Assembly (NCBI RefSeq): GCF_003095395.1
Contig: NZ_QEIJ01000001.1
Location: 620,001-684,000 of the forward strand
Reading direction: 5' to 3'
Source of the DNA: Microbacterium sp. Gd 4-13
GTDB lineage: Bacteria > Actinomycetota > Actinomycetes > Actinomycetales > Microbacteriaceae
DNA: 64,000 nt
The position numbers were made by a program, and so were the translations under genes. Below the pieces are notes generated by a model. That model was not told the DNA's origin. It worked only from the letters and a program-made list of their open reading frames with translations, and did no database searches. Positions within the stretch are counted from its first letter, which is position 1, and each line of letters starts with the position of its first letter. Below, piece after piece: positions 47,001-56,104 of the stretch.

Positions 47001-48700
47001 GCACCGCGCACGTCGCAACCGGTGCGGACGGAGTTCGCCTGGCCGTTCGGGAGCGGGGTGTAGGTCTGGCAGCCCGTGGTCGACTCGCCGAGCGTCGTGA
47101 AGTAGTTCAGCACGTTGAACGACGCGACGCTGAGGTCTCCGCCGACGGGCTGGGGGGCTGCCGTGCGCGGGTTCGAGAACGCGACCTGGTCTGCTCCGCT
47201 GCCGTCGGCCACGAGAGGCTGCGTCGGGTTGATCTTCCAGGTGTTGTTGCGGTAGTCGACGATGAACGAGCCGCTGAGCTCGGCCTGGCCGCCGACGACG
47301 ACCGGCTCGACGAGCGAGACGTAAGCGGGGGTCAGCGCGCTGTAGGTCACGTTCAGGAAATTCGTCGATGCGCCGTCGTCGAGCGTGAGCGCACGTGCCG
47401 CGTTGTCCGCAGCCACGGCGGCAGCCTCGGGAGTTCCCGGTCGGGCGGCATCGGTGTGCTGACGAAGGGGCGTGGCGCCGGCGGCGAGGCCGACCTCCCC
47501 GTACTGGTTCGTCGAGTAGGTGTTCGACACGGTGAAGTCGTCGGTCAGCTGCACGAGCATCGACTCGAGCGACTCGCGCTGCGCATCGGTGGTCGGCCAC
47601 GCGACGGTCGAGAAGGTCGGCGCGGTGGCGGCGTCGATCTTCGTGGCCGCGCCGACACCCGCAGTGATCTGGGTCAGACCGTTGAACTCGCTCACCGGTC
47701 CGGTGACACGAACGGTGTCGCCGAGGGCGACGGCGCCGACGGCTGCGGGGGAGTACACGAAGAGGGCGTCGGACGCGGTGTGGGTCGCCAGGTCGATCGG
47801 CCCGCCCGTTCCGGCGGTCTGGATGACGTAGCCGTTGAGCCCCCCGGTCGGGTAGTGCGCCGTGACGACGCCCTCGGTAGTCACCGTCTGGCCTGCGAGA
47901 GGTGACGCCGACCCGGTGCCCTGGATGTCGGCGATCGGCACGACGGCGCCCGGGGTGGTCGGCTGGGTGGGGGAGGGAGACGGCGATGGCGGCGTGGGCG
48001 TCGTCGGCTCGGGGTTCGGTGTCGTGCCGGAGCCGCTGTTCGTCGGGGTCGGGGCACCGAGAACGAAGTCGGCGGCGTTGTTCGCGGTGTTCGTTCCCGC
48101 GGCATCGCGCGCGGCCGACTGGGTCACGCTCGTGGCCGGTGCCGCTGCGACGGCGAAGTCGTTGGCAGACCCGTAGCCGACGTAGTCGATGACCTCGGGG
48201 AGCGCCGCTACGCCGGTACCGACGCCGAGCGGGGTGATGGTGTCGACCAGCGCGACCTTCGCGTTGGAGGCCTGCATGGCGATCGAGCCGTCGACGTCCG
48301 CCTCGAAACCGGGAAGCGCGGTGTTCGTGCCGAACGCCTGTCCTACGAGGAGGTGTTCGCCGGCCTCGAGCGAGATGTCACCGAGCGGGGTGACCTGCCA
48401 CGAGGTGCCCGACGCCGAGGCGTACTGGACGCTCCACCCGTCGAGGTCGACAGCGGCGTCGCTCGTATTGAGGAGTTCGACGAAGTCTCGGTTCAAGACG
48501 GCGCCGTTATTGCCGCCGCCGCCGTACACCTCGCTGATGACGACGGGGGCGTCGCTGCTGACGGCTGCCGTGGCGGGCAGGGCGCCGACGCCGAACGAGC
48601 CGACGGCGAGGGCCGCGACGGCAGCACTCGCTGCGAACGCCCGGCCCTTTCCTCCTCTCGTGGTCTCGGACCGATCAGAGGTAGGGGGATGCGACGTCAC
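44015..48700 (-). CDS. Giant secreted ExeM/NucH-type nuclease plus 5'-nucleotidase, wall-anchored
   Basis: About 1561 residues. An N-terminal signal peptide (AFAASAAVAALAVGSFGVGALPATA) precedes a lamin-tail domain (about 50-200; VVISEVYGGGGNNGAV, DFVELLNTSD). A Pro/Thr linker and OB-like region follow. An endonuclease/exonuclease/phosphatase domain spans about 523-850 (SVASFNVLNYF, VGLMEIEN, GDFNSY, SSDHDPV). A calcineurin-like 5'-nucleotidase spans about 863-1350 (TINDFHGRLEADN, GNHEFDRG, HTHQTY, FLANGGDGF). Three TENPGTGEPG-type repeats and the sorting signal QLAVTGSE with a hydrophobic helix and RRR tail end it. Predicted to degrade extracellular DNA and nucleotides at the wall. Start: GTG 48700, with GGAGAAG upstream. 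Confidence 0.92.
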   Translation of the reverse strand: MTSHPPTSDRSETTRGGKGRAFAASAAVAALAVGSFGVGALPATAAVSSDAPVVISEVYGGGGNNGAVLNRDFVELLNTSDAAVDLDGWSVQYASASGTSWQVTPLGDISLEAGEHLLVGQAFGTNTALPGFEADVDGSIAMQASNAKVALVDTITPLGVGTGVAALPEVIDYVGYGSANDFAVAAAPATSVTQSAARDAAGTNTANNAADFVLGAPTPTNSGSGTTPNPEPTTPTPPSPSPSPTQPTTPGAVVPIADIQGTGSASPLAGQTVTTEGVVTAHYPTGGLNGYVIQTAGTGGPIDLATHTASDALFVYSPAAVGAVALGDTVRVTGPVSEFNGLTQITAGVGAATKIDAATAPTFSTVAWPTTDAQRESLESMLVQLTDDFTVSNTYSTNQYGEVGLAAGATPLRQHTDAARPGTPEAAAVAADNAARALTLDDGASTNFLNVTYSALTPAYVSLVEPVVVGGQAELSGSFIVDYRNNTWKINPTQPLVADGSGADQVAFSNPRTAAPQPVGGDLSVASFNVLNYFTTLGESTTGCQTYTPLPNGQANSVRTGCDVRGAWDAADFARQQSKIVTAIEDLDASVVGLMEIENSEALGETKDEAVGSLVAALNAASTPGKWAFIPTADSLADVDRDVITNAIIYQTALVQPEGASVALATQSGNGQPFANAREPIGQFFVPAGGGEKFFLAVNHFKSKGSGEGVDADQNDGQGASNNSRVRQATALTAWVDDVTTVEDAVFLVGDFNSYTQEDPMQVLYGAGYVNAESEFEVGSSSYSFSGLTGSLDHVLLNEAALERATGADIWNINSGESIALEYSRYGYHGTNFWEDATPYRSSDHDPVKVGLSADATAPTEIDILTINDFHGRLEADNANGVAGAAVIAGAVDAYRDENPNTLFVSAGDNIGASTFTSLIQQDNPTIDTLVASGLDVSAVGNHEFDRGFDDLVNRVIPRFGGNTDTDVVTDAQRELGGAYGLGANVYDRVTGETVLPEYAIKDVDGVKVAFIGTVTEDTATMVDPAGIADIRFGDQLEAANRVAAEIADEADVIILLTHSGAATSNDCADLASDQAGFGALATGASAQIDAIVSAHTHQTYACDVPVAGTDGQTRPVIQASEYGKALGKLEISYDTASDELISIGGSTFPLVTGTPAAGAYPANTEIEAMVADYVADADIIGAEPVGEISADILRGGTPPGGNRGVESSMGNWVSDVYLWATSENPAFAGKKAQIALMNPGGLRADLLYGADGVVTYKEAALVQPFANTLVTVTLTGAQIEEILEQQWKATGDRPKLHLGVSEGFTYEYVQDADPRSGRVVSMSYQGDRIAPSDTFTVVTNSFLANGGDGFKTFALGTDRTDTGQVDLDATLAYFEAFDVVDPAPLGRAIVTTDEPGTENPGTGEPGTENPGTGEPGTENPGTGEPVTEAPNGSWASVTLNDRVEQGGVLNVTVTGLKPGQLIGATLFSEPLVVTGIPVADASGRTSFAVAIPSDFALGAHELVITTAGESPIRVGVTVLAGGQLAVTGSELPLGIAFAAGFLLVAGGLTYALRRRSPVTR
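44431..44520. repeat. Three perfect 30-bp tandem repeats in the surface-nuclease gene
   Basis: Units 44431-44460, 44461-44490 and 44491-44520 differ only at the last base. They encode 10-residue PGTENPGTGE repeats, a spacer before the wall-anchored end. Such repeats expand and contract easily. Confidence 0.9.
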
Positions 48701-48913
48701 AGACTCTTCTCCAGGGTTTGGGCGCACGACGAACAGCGGCCGGGACGACGGCCGTTCGGAGGTCGGGGGGACCTGTGTCGATACTCCACGATGTCACGGA
48801 CACTCGCGTGTCGTCGAGGTAAACGTCCGGTAACGCGGCCGCCACCAGAGGGTGCGCGCGGCGCTCGAAGCCGCCCGCCCGCACCTGCGCCCGCGGACGC
48901 GCTCCGTCGCCCG

Positions 48914-48919
48914 TAGAAT
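48914..48919 (+). promoter_or_regulatory. -10 box (TAGAAT) of lepA
   Basis: TAGAAT ends 9 nt before ATG 48929, so the lepA mRNA would have almost no 5' leader. Confidence 0.5.
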
Positions 48920-48928
48920 CGACGGAAC

Positions 48929-50779
48929 ATGTCACCGCGCGCACTCCAGTCTCTCGAGCCCTCCGCGACCCCGCCGGAACTGATCCGCAACTTCTGCATC
49001 ATCGCCCACATCGACCATGGCAAGTCGACGCTGGCCGATCGGATGCTGCAGATCACCGGCGTGGTCGCCGACCGCGATATGCGCGCTCAGTACCTCGACC
49101 GCATGGACATCGAGCGCGAGCGCGGCATCACGATCAAGAGCCAGGCGGTGCGCATGCCGTGGGCGTTCGAGACGCCGTCGAACTCTTTCGCGCTCAACAT
49201 GATCGACACCCCCGGTCACGTCGACTTCACCTACGAGGTCAGCCGCTCGCTCGCCGCGTGCGAGGGAGCCGTCCTGCTCGTCGACGCGGCGCAGGGGATC
49301 GAGGCGCAGACGCTCGCGAACCTCTACCTCGCGCTCGAGAACGACCTCACGATCATCCCGGTGCTGAACAAGATCGACCTCCCCGCCGCCGACCCCGACA
49401 AGTTCGCCGCCGAGCTGGCGGGGCTCATCGGAGGTTCACCCGACGACGTGCTGCGCGTGAGCGGCAAGACAGGCCAGGGCGTCGAGGAGCTGCTCGACCG
49501 CATCGTCCGCGACATCCCCGCGCCGAAGGGCGACCCCGACGCTCCCGCGCGGGCGATGATCTTCGATTCGGTCTACGACGCCTACCGCGGTGTGATCACG
49601 TACGTGCGAATGATCGACGGCAAGCTCGAGCCGCGCGAGAAGATCCAGATGATGTCGACGCGCGCCACCCACGAGACCCTCGAGATCGGCGTGTCGAGTC
49701 CGGAGCCCACGCCCTCCCGAGGGTTGAGCGTGGGTGAGGTCGGCTACCTGATCACCGGCGTGAAGGACGTGCGCCAGTCGAAGGTCGGCGACACCATCAC
49801 CACGCACCGGTCTCCCGCGACCGAGGCGCTGGCGGGCTACACCGACCCGAAGCCGATGGTCTACTCGGGCCTCTATCCGATCGAGCAGAGCGACTACGCC
49901 GACCTGCGTGAGGCGCTCGACAAGCTGAAGCTCTCCGACGCGTCGCTCGCGTACGAGCCCGAGACCTCGGTCGCCCTCGGCTTCGGCTTCCGGTGCGGGT
50001 TCCTGGGGCTCCTCCATCTCGAGATCATCACCGAGCGACTCGAGCGCGAGTTCGGTCTCGAGCTCATCGCCACCGCTCCGAGCGTGGTCTACGAGGTCAC
50101 GACCGACAACGGTGAGACCGTCACCGTGACCAATCCGAGCGAGTACCCCGACGGCCGCGTCTCCTCCGTTCAGGAGCCCATGGTCAAGGCCGCGATCCTG
50201 CTGCCGAAGGACTATGTCGGCACGGTCATGGAACTGTGCCAGCAGCGACGCGGGTCGCTCCTCGGCATGGACTACCTCAGCGAGGATCGCGTCGAGATCC
50301 GGTACAACATGCCGCTCGGCGAGATCGTGTTCGACTTCTTCGATCAGCTCAAGAGCAAGACCCAGGGGTACGCGAGTCTCGACTACGAGCCCTCGGGTCA
50401 GCAGAGCGCCGATCTCGTCAAGGTCGACATCCTGTTGCAGGGTGAGAAGGTCGACGCGTTCTCGGCGATCGTGCATCGCGAGAAGGCCTATGCCTACGGC
50501 ACCCTGATGACCGAGCGCTTGCGCAAGCTCATCCCTCGCCAGCAGTTCGAGATCCCGATCCAGGCGGCGATCGGTGCGCGCATCATCGCCCGCGAGAGCA
50601 TCCGAGCCATGCGCAAGGACGTCCTCGCCAAGTGCTACGGCGGCGACATCAGCCGCAAGCGCAAGCTCCTCGAGAAGCAGAAGGAGGGCAAGAAGCGAAT
50701 GAAGACCATCGGTCGCGTCGAGGTCCCCCAGGGCGCGTTCATCGCGGCTCTCTCGGGCGACGTCGAGGAAAAGAAGTAA
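48929..50779 (+). CDS. lepA: Elongation factor 4 (LepA)
   Basis: A 616-residue translational GTPase that acts on stalled or back-translocating ribosomes. G1 is [15 protein letters not shown], with DTPGHVDF and NKIDLP. The EF4-specific C-terminal domain is present ([44 protein letters not shown]). It begins the lepA-DUF1990-hemW run. Confidence 0.97.
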   Translation: MSPRALQSLEPSATPPELIRNFCIIAHIDHGKSTLADRMLQITGVVADRDMRAQYLDRMDIERERGITIKSQAVRMPWAFETPSNSFALNMIDTPGHVDFTYEVSRSLAACEGAVLLVDAAQGIEAQTLANLYLALENDLTIIPVLNKIDLPAADPDKFAAELAGLIGGSPDDVLRVSGKTGQGVEELLDRIVRDIPAPKGDPDAPARAMIFDSVYDAYRGVITYVRMIDGKLEPREKIQMMSTRATHETLEIGVSSPEPTPSRGLSVGEVGYLITGVKDVRQSKVGDTITTHRSPATEALAGYTDPKPMVYSGLYPIEQSDYADLREALDKLKLSDASLAYEPETSVALGFGFRCGFLGLLHLEIITERLEREFGLELIATAPSVVYEVTTDNGETVTVTNPSEYPDGRVSSVQEPMVKAAILLPKDYVGTVMELCQQRRGSLLGMDYLSEDRVEIRYNMPLGEIVFDFFDQLKSKTQGYASLDYEPSGQQSADLVKVDILLQGEKVDAFSAIVHREKAYAYGTLMTERLRKLIPRQQFEIPIQAAIGARIIARESIRAMRKDVLAKCYGGDISRKRKLLEKQKEGKKRMKTIGRVEVPQGAFIAALSGDVEEKK

Positions 50780-50789
50780 GGCTGAGGTC

Positions 50790-51440
50790 ATGCGTCGCGG
50801 AACCTTCAAGGACGAGACGGTGGACTACGCCGCCGTCGGAGCCACCCAGGCCCCCGACCTGATGCAGTACCCGCCCGAGCGGTCGGTGCCTGCCGAGGAG
50901 GCCTGGCGGATCGGCAGCGGTGAAGAGCGCTTCACCATCGCCGGAGAGGCTCTGCTCAGCTGGTCGGCCCAGCGCGAGGGCGGCCTCACCCTCGCCGACG
51001 TGCGCCCGGCGGCGGGTCCGTCGTACACCGGCGTCGGGTACGACGGTGAAGGCAGGCCCATCGCCCCCAGCCGGCTCGAGTCCGATCAGCGTTTCGCCGC
51101 CGACGGCACACCGTTCGTCGGCCCGGGCACCACGGTGCATCTGCACGGTCACGCCGGCCGCTATCGCGCCGACGCCGAGGCCCGCGTGATCTCGGTCATC
51201 GAAGACCCCCGTCGTGTCGGTTTCGCGCTCGGCACGGTCGGCGGGTCAGTCGTGAGCGGTGAGGAGCTCTTCCTGCTCGAGTGGCGCGACAACGACGAGG
51301 TCTGGTTCACGGTGCGGGCCTTCGATCGCCCGGTGGCGTTCCTCTACCGGCTGTTCCCCGCCATGGTGCGTCAGCGTCGGCGCGAGCTCTTCTCGCGATA
51401 CCTGCGCGCGATCTCTCCGATGTACACGACGCCCGCCTGA
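50790..51440 (+). CDS. DUF1990 family protein
   Basis: A 216-residue protein matching the DUF1990 family (AWRIGSGEERFTIAGEALLSW, EDPRRVGFALGTVGGSVVSGEELF, YRLFPAMVRQRRRELFSRYL). Function unknown. It starts 10 nt after lepA and shares its last base with the hemW start (TGATG at 51438-51442). Confidence 0.85.
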   Translation: MRRGTFKDETVDYAAVGATQAPDLMQYPPERSVPAEEAWRIGSGEERFTIAGEALLSWSAQREGGLTLADVRPAAGPSYTGVGYDGEGRPIAPSRLESDQRFAADGTPFVGPGTTVHLHGHAGRYRADAEARVISVIEDPRRVGFALGTVGGSVVSGEELFLLEWRDNDEVWFTVRAFDRPVAFLYRLFPAMVRQRRRELFSRYLRAISPMYTTPA

Positions 51441-52657
51441 TGGGGTCCGCCCTCCCTCTCGGCGACCCTGCACCTCCCGACGGCGCTCTTCCCGACGACC
51501 TCGGCCACGATCCGTCGACACCGTTCGGTGTCTATCTCCACGTGCCGTTCTGTCGAGAGCGGTGCGGATACTGCGACTTCAACACGTATACGGCCACCGA
51601 GCTGCAGGGTGCCCGACAGGATCAGTACGCCGACACGGTCGGTCAGGAGGTCAGCCTCGCGCGCCGCATCCTGGACGATGCCGGTGCGCTCCGCCCCGCG
51701 CAGACGGTGTTCTTCGGCGGGGGAACCCCAACGCTCCTTCCGGCCGGCGACCTCGGACGAATGCTGGCCGGGGTGACGGATGCTTTCGGCCTCGCTGACG
51801 GGGCAGAGATCACCGTGGAGGCGAACCCCGACACGGTGACTCCCGCGGTCATGCGGGAGCTTGCGGCCTCCGGGGTGACGCGTGTGTCGATCGGCATGCA
51901 GTCGGCGAGACCTCACGTGCTCGCGGCGCTTGATCGGACGCACGATCCGGCGAATGTGGCGACGGCGGTGGCGGCGGCCCGCGATGCGGGCCTCGCGGTG
52001 AGTGTCGACCTCATCTACGGCGCTCCGGGTGAGTCGCTCGACGACTGGCGCGCATCGCTCGAGACCGCTGTGGCGCTCGAGCCCGATCATCTATCGGCCT
52101 ACGCCCTGATCGTCGAGGACGGCACGAAGCTTGCCCGTCAGATCCGTCGGGGAGAGGTCGTCGCCCCCGACGACGATCTGCAGGCCGACATGTACGAACT
52201 GGCCGACGAGATGCTCGCCGCCGCGGGGTTCGACTGGTACGAGGTGTCGAACTGGGCGCGCGACGACAGCCGGCGGTCGCGCCACAACCTCGCCTACTGG
52301 CGGGGGACCGACTGGTGGGGGTTCGGGCCCGGCGCCCACAGCCACGTGGCCGGTCTGCGGTGGTGGAACGTGAAGCATCCGGCGGCGTACGCCCAGCGGC
52401 TCGCGCGGGGAGAGTCACCGGCGGCCGCGCGCGAGCGTCCCGACGCGACGGCTCGGCGACTGGAGTCCGTTCTGCTGCGCTCGCGCATCCGCGAGGGGCT
52501 GCCCTTCACCGAACTGACCGATGAGGGCGTGCGCGCCGTCGCGTCGCTGGTCGACGAGGGACTCGTCGCGGCGGAACCGGCCGGCGCCGAACGCGTCGTG
52601 CTGACTCGCCGCGGGCGGTTGCTGGCCGATACGGTGGTGCGCACGCTCACAGCGTGA
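51440..52657 (+). CDS. hemW: Radical SAM heme chaperone HemW
   Basis: A 405-residue radical-SAM protein. The iron-sulfur CxxxCxxC is VPFCRERCGYCDFNTYT, followed by GGGTPTLLP, TVEANPDTVTP and the HemW C-terminal domain (PFTELTDEGVRAVASLVDEGL). It lacks the extra features of true coproporphyrinogen oxidase HemN, so HemW (heme insertion) is the better name. ATG 51440 overlaps the previous stop; the hrcA regulatory region follows. Confidence 0.92.
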   Translation: MGSALPLGDPAPPDGALPDDLGHDPSTPFGVYLHVPFCRERCGYCDFNTYTATELQGARQDQYADTVGQEVSLARRILDDAGALRPAQTVFFGGGTPTLLPAGDLGRMLAGVTDAFGLADGAEITVEANPDTVTPAVMRELAASGVTRVSIGMQSARPHVLAALDRTHDPANVATAVAAARDAGLAVSVDLIYGAPGESLDDWRASLETAVALEPDHLSAYALIVEDGTKLARQIRRGEVVAPDDDLQADMYELADEMLAAAGFDWYEVSNWARDDSRRSRHNLAYWRGTDWWGFGPGAHSHVAGLRWWNVKHPAAYAQRLARGESPAAARERPDATARRLESVLLRSRIREGLPFTELTDEGVRAVASLVDEGLVAAEPAGAERVVLTRRGRLLADTVVRTLTA

Positions 52658-52685
52658 CGTCAGGGCCTCGCGCGGCCCGATCAGC

Positions 52686-52717
52686 TAGAATTGGCACTCA
52701 CGGCGCGCGAGTGCCAG
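52686..52717 (+). promoter_or_regulatory. hrcA-dnaJ promoter with CIRCE operator
   Basis: TAGAAT -10 (52686-52691) abuts the inverted repeat TTGGCACTC-N9-GAGTGCCAG (52691-52717), a textbook CIRCE with 8 of 9 arm bases paired. HrcA binding here would block its own transcription and release it on heat shock. Confidence 0.9.
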
Positions 52718-52751
52718 TCCGACCCACGAGAACGGCAGAGCGGAGGGGACC

Positions 52752-53792
52752 ATGGTCAGCGAACGCGGACTCCAGGTGCTCCGAGCGATCGTGCAGGACT
52801 ACGTCGACACGCGCGAGCCCGTCGGGAGCAAGGCCATCGTCGAGCGTCACGCGTTCGGGGTCTCGGCGGCCACCATCCGCAACGACATGGCGCTGCTCGA
52901 AGACGAAGAGCTGATCGCCGCTCCCCACACCTCGTCGGGTCGCGTTCCCACAGACAAGGGCTATCGCGTGTTCGTCGATCACCTCGCCGACCTCCGTCCG
53001 TTGAGCCCCGCGCAGCGCAGCGCGATCGCGTCGTTCCTCGACGGCTCGGGAGACCTCGACGACCTGCTCTCGCGCACGGTGCGCGCTCTCACCCAGCTCA
53101 CTGGGCAGGTCGCGATCGTGCAGTACCCGTCGTTCGCGCGCGCGAACGTCACCCACGTCGAACTCGTCGACCTCGGTGGCGGGCGGCTGCTCGTGATCGT
53201 CGTGACCGACACCGGACGCGTCTCGCAGCGCATCGCCCTCGTCCGCGAAGAGCCGACCGAGGCCGACCTCGCCCAGCTGCGCGCCCGTGTCTCCTCGGTC
53301 GTGGTGGGGCACCTCGTCGGGGACGCCACGCAGCGAATCGCCGACCTGCTGGCGGCCTCGATCGTGCCGGCGACCGGAACGGATGCGGCGGCCCACGCCA
53401 TCTTGCGAGTGCTTGCCGAAGAGCTCGAGGAGTTCCGTCAAGATCGCCTCGTGATGGCCGGGGCGGCGACCCTCGCTCGTCGAGAGTCCGACTTCCGCGG
53501 CAGCATCTACCCGCTCCTGGAGGCGATCGAGGAGCAGGTCACGCTGTTGAAGCTCATGACCGAGATGGTCGTCGACGCCAAGGGACTCGCCGCGAGCATC
53601 GGGCGGGAGAACGAACCGTTCGGCCTCATCGAGGCATCCGTCCTCGCCAGCGACTACGACGCCTCGGGGACGGGCGCGCGGGTCGGGCTCCTGGGCCCGA
53701 CGCGCATGGACTATCCCTCACATCTGGCGGCGGTCCGCGCCGTCGCCCACCATCTGACCCGGATGCTCGAAGACGACGAGAACGCCCGCTGA
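52752..53792 (+). CDS. hrcA: Heat-inducible repressor HrcA
   Basis: A 346-residue repressor. The N-terminal winged-helix DNA-binding domain is ERGLQVLRAIVQDYVDTREPVGS and the core HrcA domain includes SGRVPTDKGYRVFVDHL and PTRMDYPSHLAAVRAVAHHLTRML. It represses CIRCE-bearing genes and is autoregulated by the site at 52691-52717. dnaJ follows after 53 nt. Confidence 0.95.
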   Translation: MVSERGLQVLRAIVQDYVDTREPVGSKAIVERHAFGVSAATIRNDMALLEDEELIAAPHTSSGRVPTDKGYRVFVDHLADLRPLSPAQRSAIASFLDGSGDLDDLLSRTVRALTQLTGQVAIVQYPSFARANVTHVELVDLGGGRLLVIVVTDTGRVSQRIALVREEPTEADLAQLRARVSSVVVGHLVGDATQRIADLLAASIVPATGTDAAAHAILRVLAEELEEFRQDRLVMAGAATLARRESDFRGSIYPLLEAIEEQVTLLKLMTEMVVDAKGLAASIGRENEPFGLIEASVLASDYDASGTGARVGLLGPTRMDYPSHLAAVRAVAHHLTRMLEDDENAR

Positions 53793-53845
53793 CGCGGCAT
53801 CCGTTTTAATGACGATCCCCGCCGCGTGCGGGCAGGAAGGCGAAT

Positions 53846-54973
53846 GTGGCTGACCACTACGAGGTTCTCGGTGTCGCGCGCGACGCGAGCTCAGACGAGA
53901 TCAAGAAGGCATACCGCCGTCTCGCGCGCGAGCTTCACCCCGACGTGAACCCCGGCGCCGACGCGTCGGAGCGGTTCAAGCTCGTCACCCACGCCTACGA
54001 CGTGCTGAGCGACGCCGAACAGCGTCGCCGCTACGACATGGGCGGCGATGGCGGAGCGTTCGGCGGGGCCGGGGGAGCAGCCGGGTTCGGCGGCTTCAGC
54101 GACATCTTCGAGACGTTCTTCGGGGGCGGAGGCGGAGGCGGCAGCCGTGGTCCGCGTCCGCGGTCGCGCCGCGAACGCGGACAGGACGCCCTCGTGCGAG
54201 TCACCCTCGAGCTCGATGACGTCGTCTTCGGCGTGCACCGCGACCTCGAGGTCGACACCGCCGTGCTCTGCGAGACCTGCCAGGGGGCGTGCACCCAGCC
54301 GGGTACGTCGGAGGTCACCTGCGACATCTGCCACGGCAGCGGGCACATCCAGCGAACCGTGCGCAGCCTCCTCGGCAACGTCGTCACGAACCAGCCGTGC
54401 GGAACGTGCCAGGGACACGGCACGACCATCCCGTATCCCTGTGCGACCTGCCAGGGCCAGGGTCGTGTGCGGGCTCGCCGCACCGTGTCGGTCGACATCC
54501 CGGCCGGTGTCGAGACCGGACTGCGACTGCAGCTGCCCGGTTCCGGCGAGGTCGGACCCGCCGGCGGACCGAACGGCGACCTCTACCTCGAGGTCACGGT
54601 CGCACCCCACGAGACCTTCAGCCGCGACGGCGACGACCTGCTCGCGACGCTCGAGGTGTCGATGTCGGATGCCATCCTCGGCACGAACACCACCATCGAC
54701 GCCCTCGACGGCTCGGTCGACCTCGAGGTGCGCGCGGGGGTCCAGGGCGGTGACGTGCTGACGATCAAGGGACGTGGCATCACGCCGTTGCGGGGAACCC
54801 AGCGCGGCGACCTGCGCATCGGAGTGCACGTGGTCACCCCGACCAGGCTCGATGCCAAGGAGCGCGCGCTCATCGAAGACTTCGCCAAGCGCACGAAGGC
54901 CCCCGCCCCTCATCTGGCCGAGTTCCACCAGGGCCTGTTCGCGAAGCTGCGCGACCGCTTCCGCAACGTCTGA
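53846..54973 (+). CDS. dnaJ: Chaperone DnaJ (HrcA-linked)
   Basis: A 375-residue Hsp40. J-domain [33 protein letters not shown] with HPD; G/F-rich region about 68-110; four zinc-binding repeats ([33 protein letters not shown]), the first lacking the usual final glycine; then the C-terminal substrate-binding domains. Starts at GTG 53846. Pairing with hrcA rather than dnaK marks it as the DnaJ2-type co-chaperone of actinobacteria. Confidence 0.95.
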   Translation: MADHYEVLGVARDASSDEIKKAYRRLARELHPDVNPGADASERFKLVTHAYDVLSDAEQRRRYDMGGDGGAFGGAGGAAGFGGFSDIFETFFGGGGGGGSRGPRPRSRRERGQDALVRVTLELDDVVFGVHRDLEVDTAVLCETCQGACTQPGTSEVTCDICHGSGHIQRTVRSLLGNVVTNQPCGTCQGHGTTIPYPCATCQGQGRVRARRTVSVDIPAGVETGLRLQLPGSGEVGPAGGPNGDLYLEVTVAPHETFSRDGDDLLATLEVSMSDAILGTNTTIDALDGSVDLEVRAGVQGGDVLTIKGRGITPLRGTQRGDLRIGVHVVTPTRLDAKERALIEDFAKRTKAPAPHLAEFHQGLFAKLRDRFRNV

Positions 54974-54975
54974 TC

Positions 54976-55707
54976 GTGGCGCTGCACTTCCTCTCCGACG
55001 CCGCGACCTCGGCTCGGCCCGGCGATGACGTCGTCCTCGAGGGTGCCGAGGCCCACCACGCAGCATCCGTTCGTCGGCTTCGGGTCGACGAGGCGGTCAC
55101 GGTCGGGGATGGCCGGGGCGTGTGGCTCACCGGCCGCAGTGCTGCCGTCTCTCCTCGTGAGGTGACGGTGCGAGTCGACGCGCGTCGGGAGGAACCGGCA
55201 CCGAGCCCGCGGGTGATCCTCGTGCAGGCGCTCGCGAAGGGCGACCGAGACGAGCTCGCGGTGCAGGCCGCCACCGAGCTCGGTGTCGACGCGATCGTGC
55301 CCTGGCAGGCCGAGCGCAGCGTCTCGCGGTGGGACGGCAAGGCCGACAAGGCAATCGCGCGCTGGACGACCATCGTGCGCGAGGCGGCGAAGCAGGCCCA
55401 TCGCGCGTGGGTTCCCGAGGTGCGCTCGCTCGCTCGTACGGCTGACCTCGTCGCCCTGGCCGGACAGACGCGGATGCTGCTGCTCGAGCCGTCGGCCGAG
55501 GCTCCCCTGAGCGCGGTCGACCTCGCCGACGACACGCGCGACGTCGTGTTCGTCGTCGGTCCCGAGGGCGGAATCGCCGCGGCCGAATTCGCCGCTCTCG
55601 AAGACGCCGGTGCGGTTCGGGTGCGGCTGGGGACGACCGTTCTGCGCACCTCGACCGCGGGCGCCGCCGCCCTCGCCGTCGTGAGCGTCGCGCTCGGCCG
55701 CTGGTGA
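54976..55707 (+). CDS. rsmE: 16S rRNA m3U1498 methyltransferase RsmE
   Basis: A 243-residue SPOUT methyltransferase. Motifs: AHHAASVRRLRVDEAVTVGDG, ILVQALAKGDRDELAVQAATELGV, VVFVVGPEGGIAAAEF and LGTTVLRTSTAGAAAL. It starts 2 nt after dnaJ (GTG 54976), a conserved adjacency. Confidence 0.95.
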   Translation: MALHFLSDAATSARPGDDVVLEGAEAHHAASVRRLRVDEAVTVGDGRGVWLTGRSAAVSPREVTVRVDARREEPAPSPRVILVQALAKGDRDELAVQAATELGVDAIVPWQAERSVSRWDGKADKAIARWTTIVREAAKQAHRAWVPEVRSLARTADLVALAGQTRMLLLEPSAEAPLSAVDLADDTRDVVFVVGPEGGIAAAEFAALEDAGAVRVRLGTTVLRTSTAGAAALAVVSVALGRW

Positions 55708-55744
55708 CCTCGCCCGCGGCCGGATCCGCTCGACCCCGCGCCGG

Positions 55745-55750
55745 TAGACT
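55745..55750 (+). promoter_or_regulatory. -10 box (TAGACT) of the HIT gene, leaderless
   Basis: TAGACT ends 6 nt before ATG 55757. Confidence 0.5.
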
Positions 55751-55756
55751 GGTTGC

Positions 55757-56104
55757 ATGACCGAGACCTCGATCTTCACGCGCATTCTCGAGGGTGAGAT
55801 CCCGTCGGAGATCATCGCCGAGACGAAGAACGTCTTCGCCATCCGCGACATCGCCCCGAAGGCACCCGTCCACATCCTCGTGATTCCGAAGACGGCCGCG
55901 TACCGCGATGTCGTGGAGCTCGCAGCCGGTGACCCGGCGCTCCTGGCCGAGGTCGTCGGGCTCGCGCGCACCGTCGCCGCCGAACACGCCGACGGCGAGT
56001 TCCGGTTGATCTTCAACACCGGCGCAGCTGCCGGACAGACCGTCTTCCACGTTCACGCCCACGTGCTCGCGGGCGACCTCGACGAGAAGAGCCTGAATGC
56101 CTGA
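55757..56104 (+). CDS. HIT family nucleotide-binding hydrolase
   Basis: A 115-residue histidine-triad protein (Hint type). SIFTRILEGEIPSEI at the start and the triad HVHAHVLAGD at the end. It hydrolyses nucleotide phosphoramidates or dinucleoside polyphosphates. Overlaps phoH by 8 bp. Confidence 0.94.
   Translation: MTETSIFTRILEGEIPSEIIAETKNVFAIRDIAPKAPVHILVIPKTAAYRDVVELAAGDPALLAEVVGLARTVAAEHADGEFRLIFNTGAAAGQTVFHVHAHVLAGDLDEKSLNA

Noticed and set aside
43901..47905. 1334-codon forward ORF opposite the surface nuclease
   Set aside because: Arg/Val/Asp-rich mirror of a gene with clear domains; no motif of its own.
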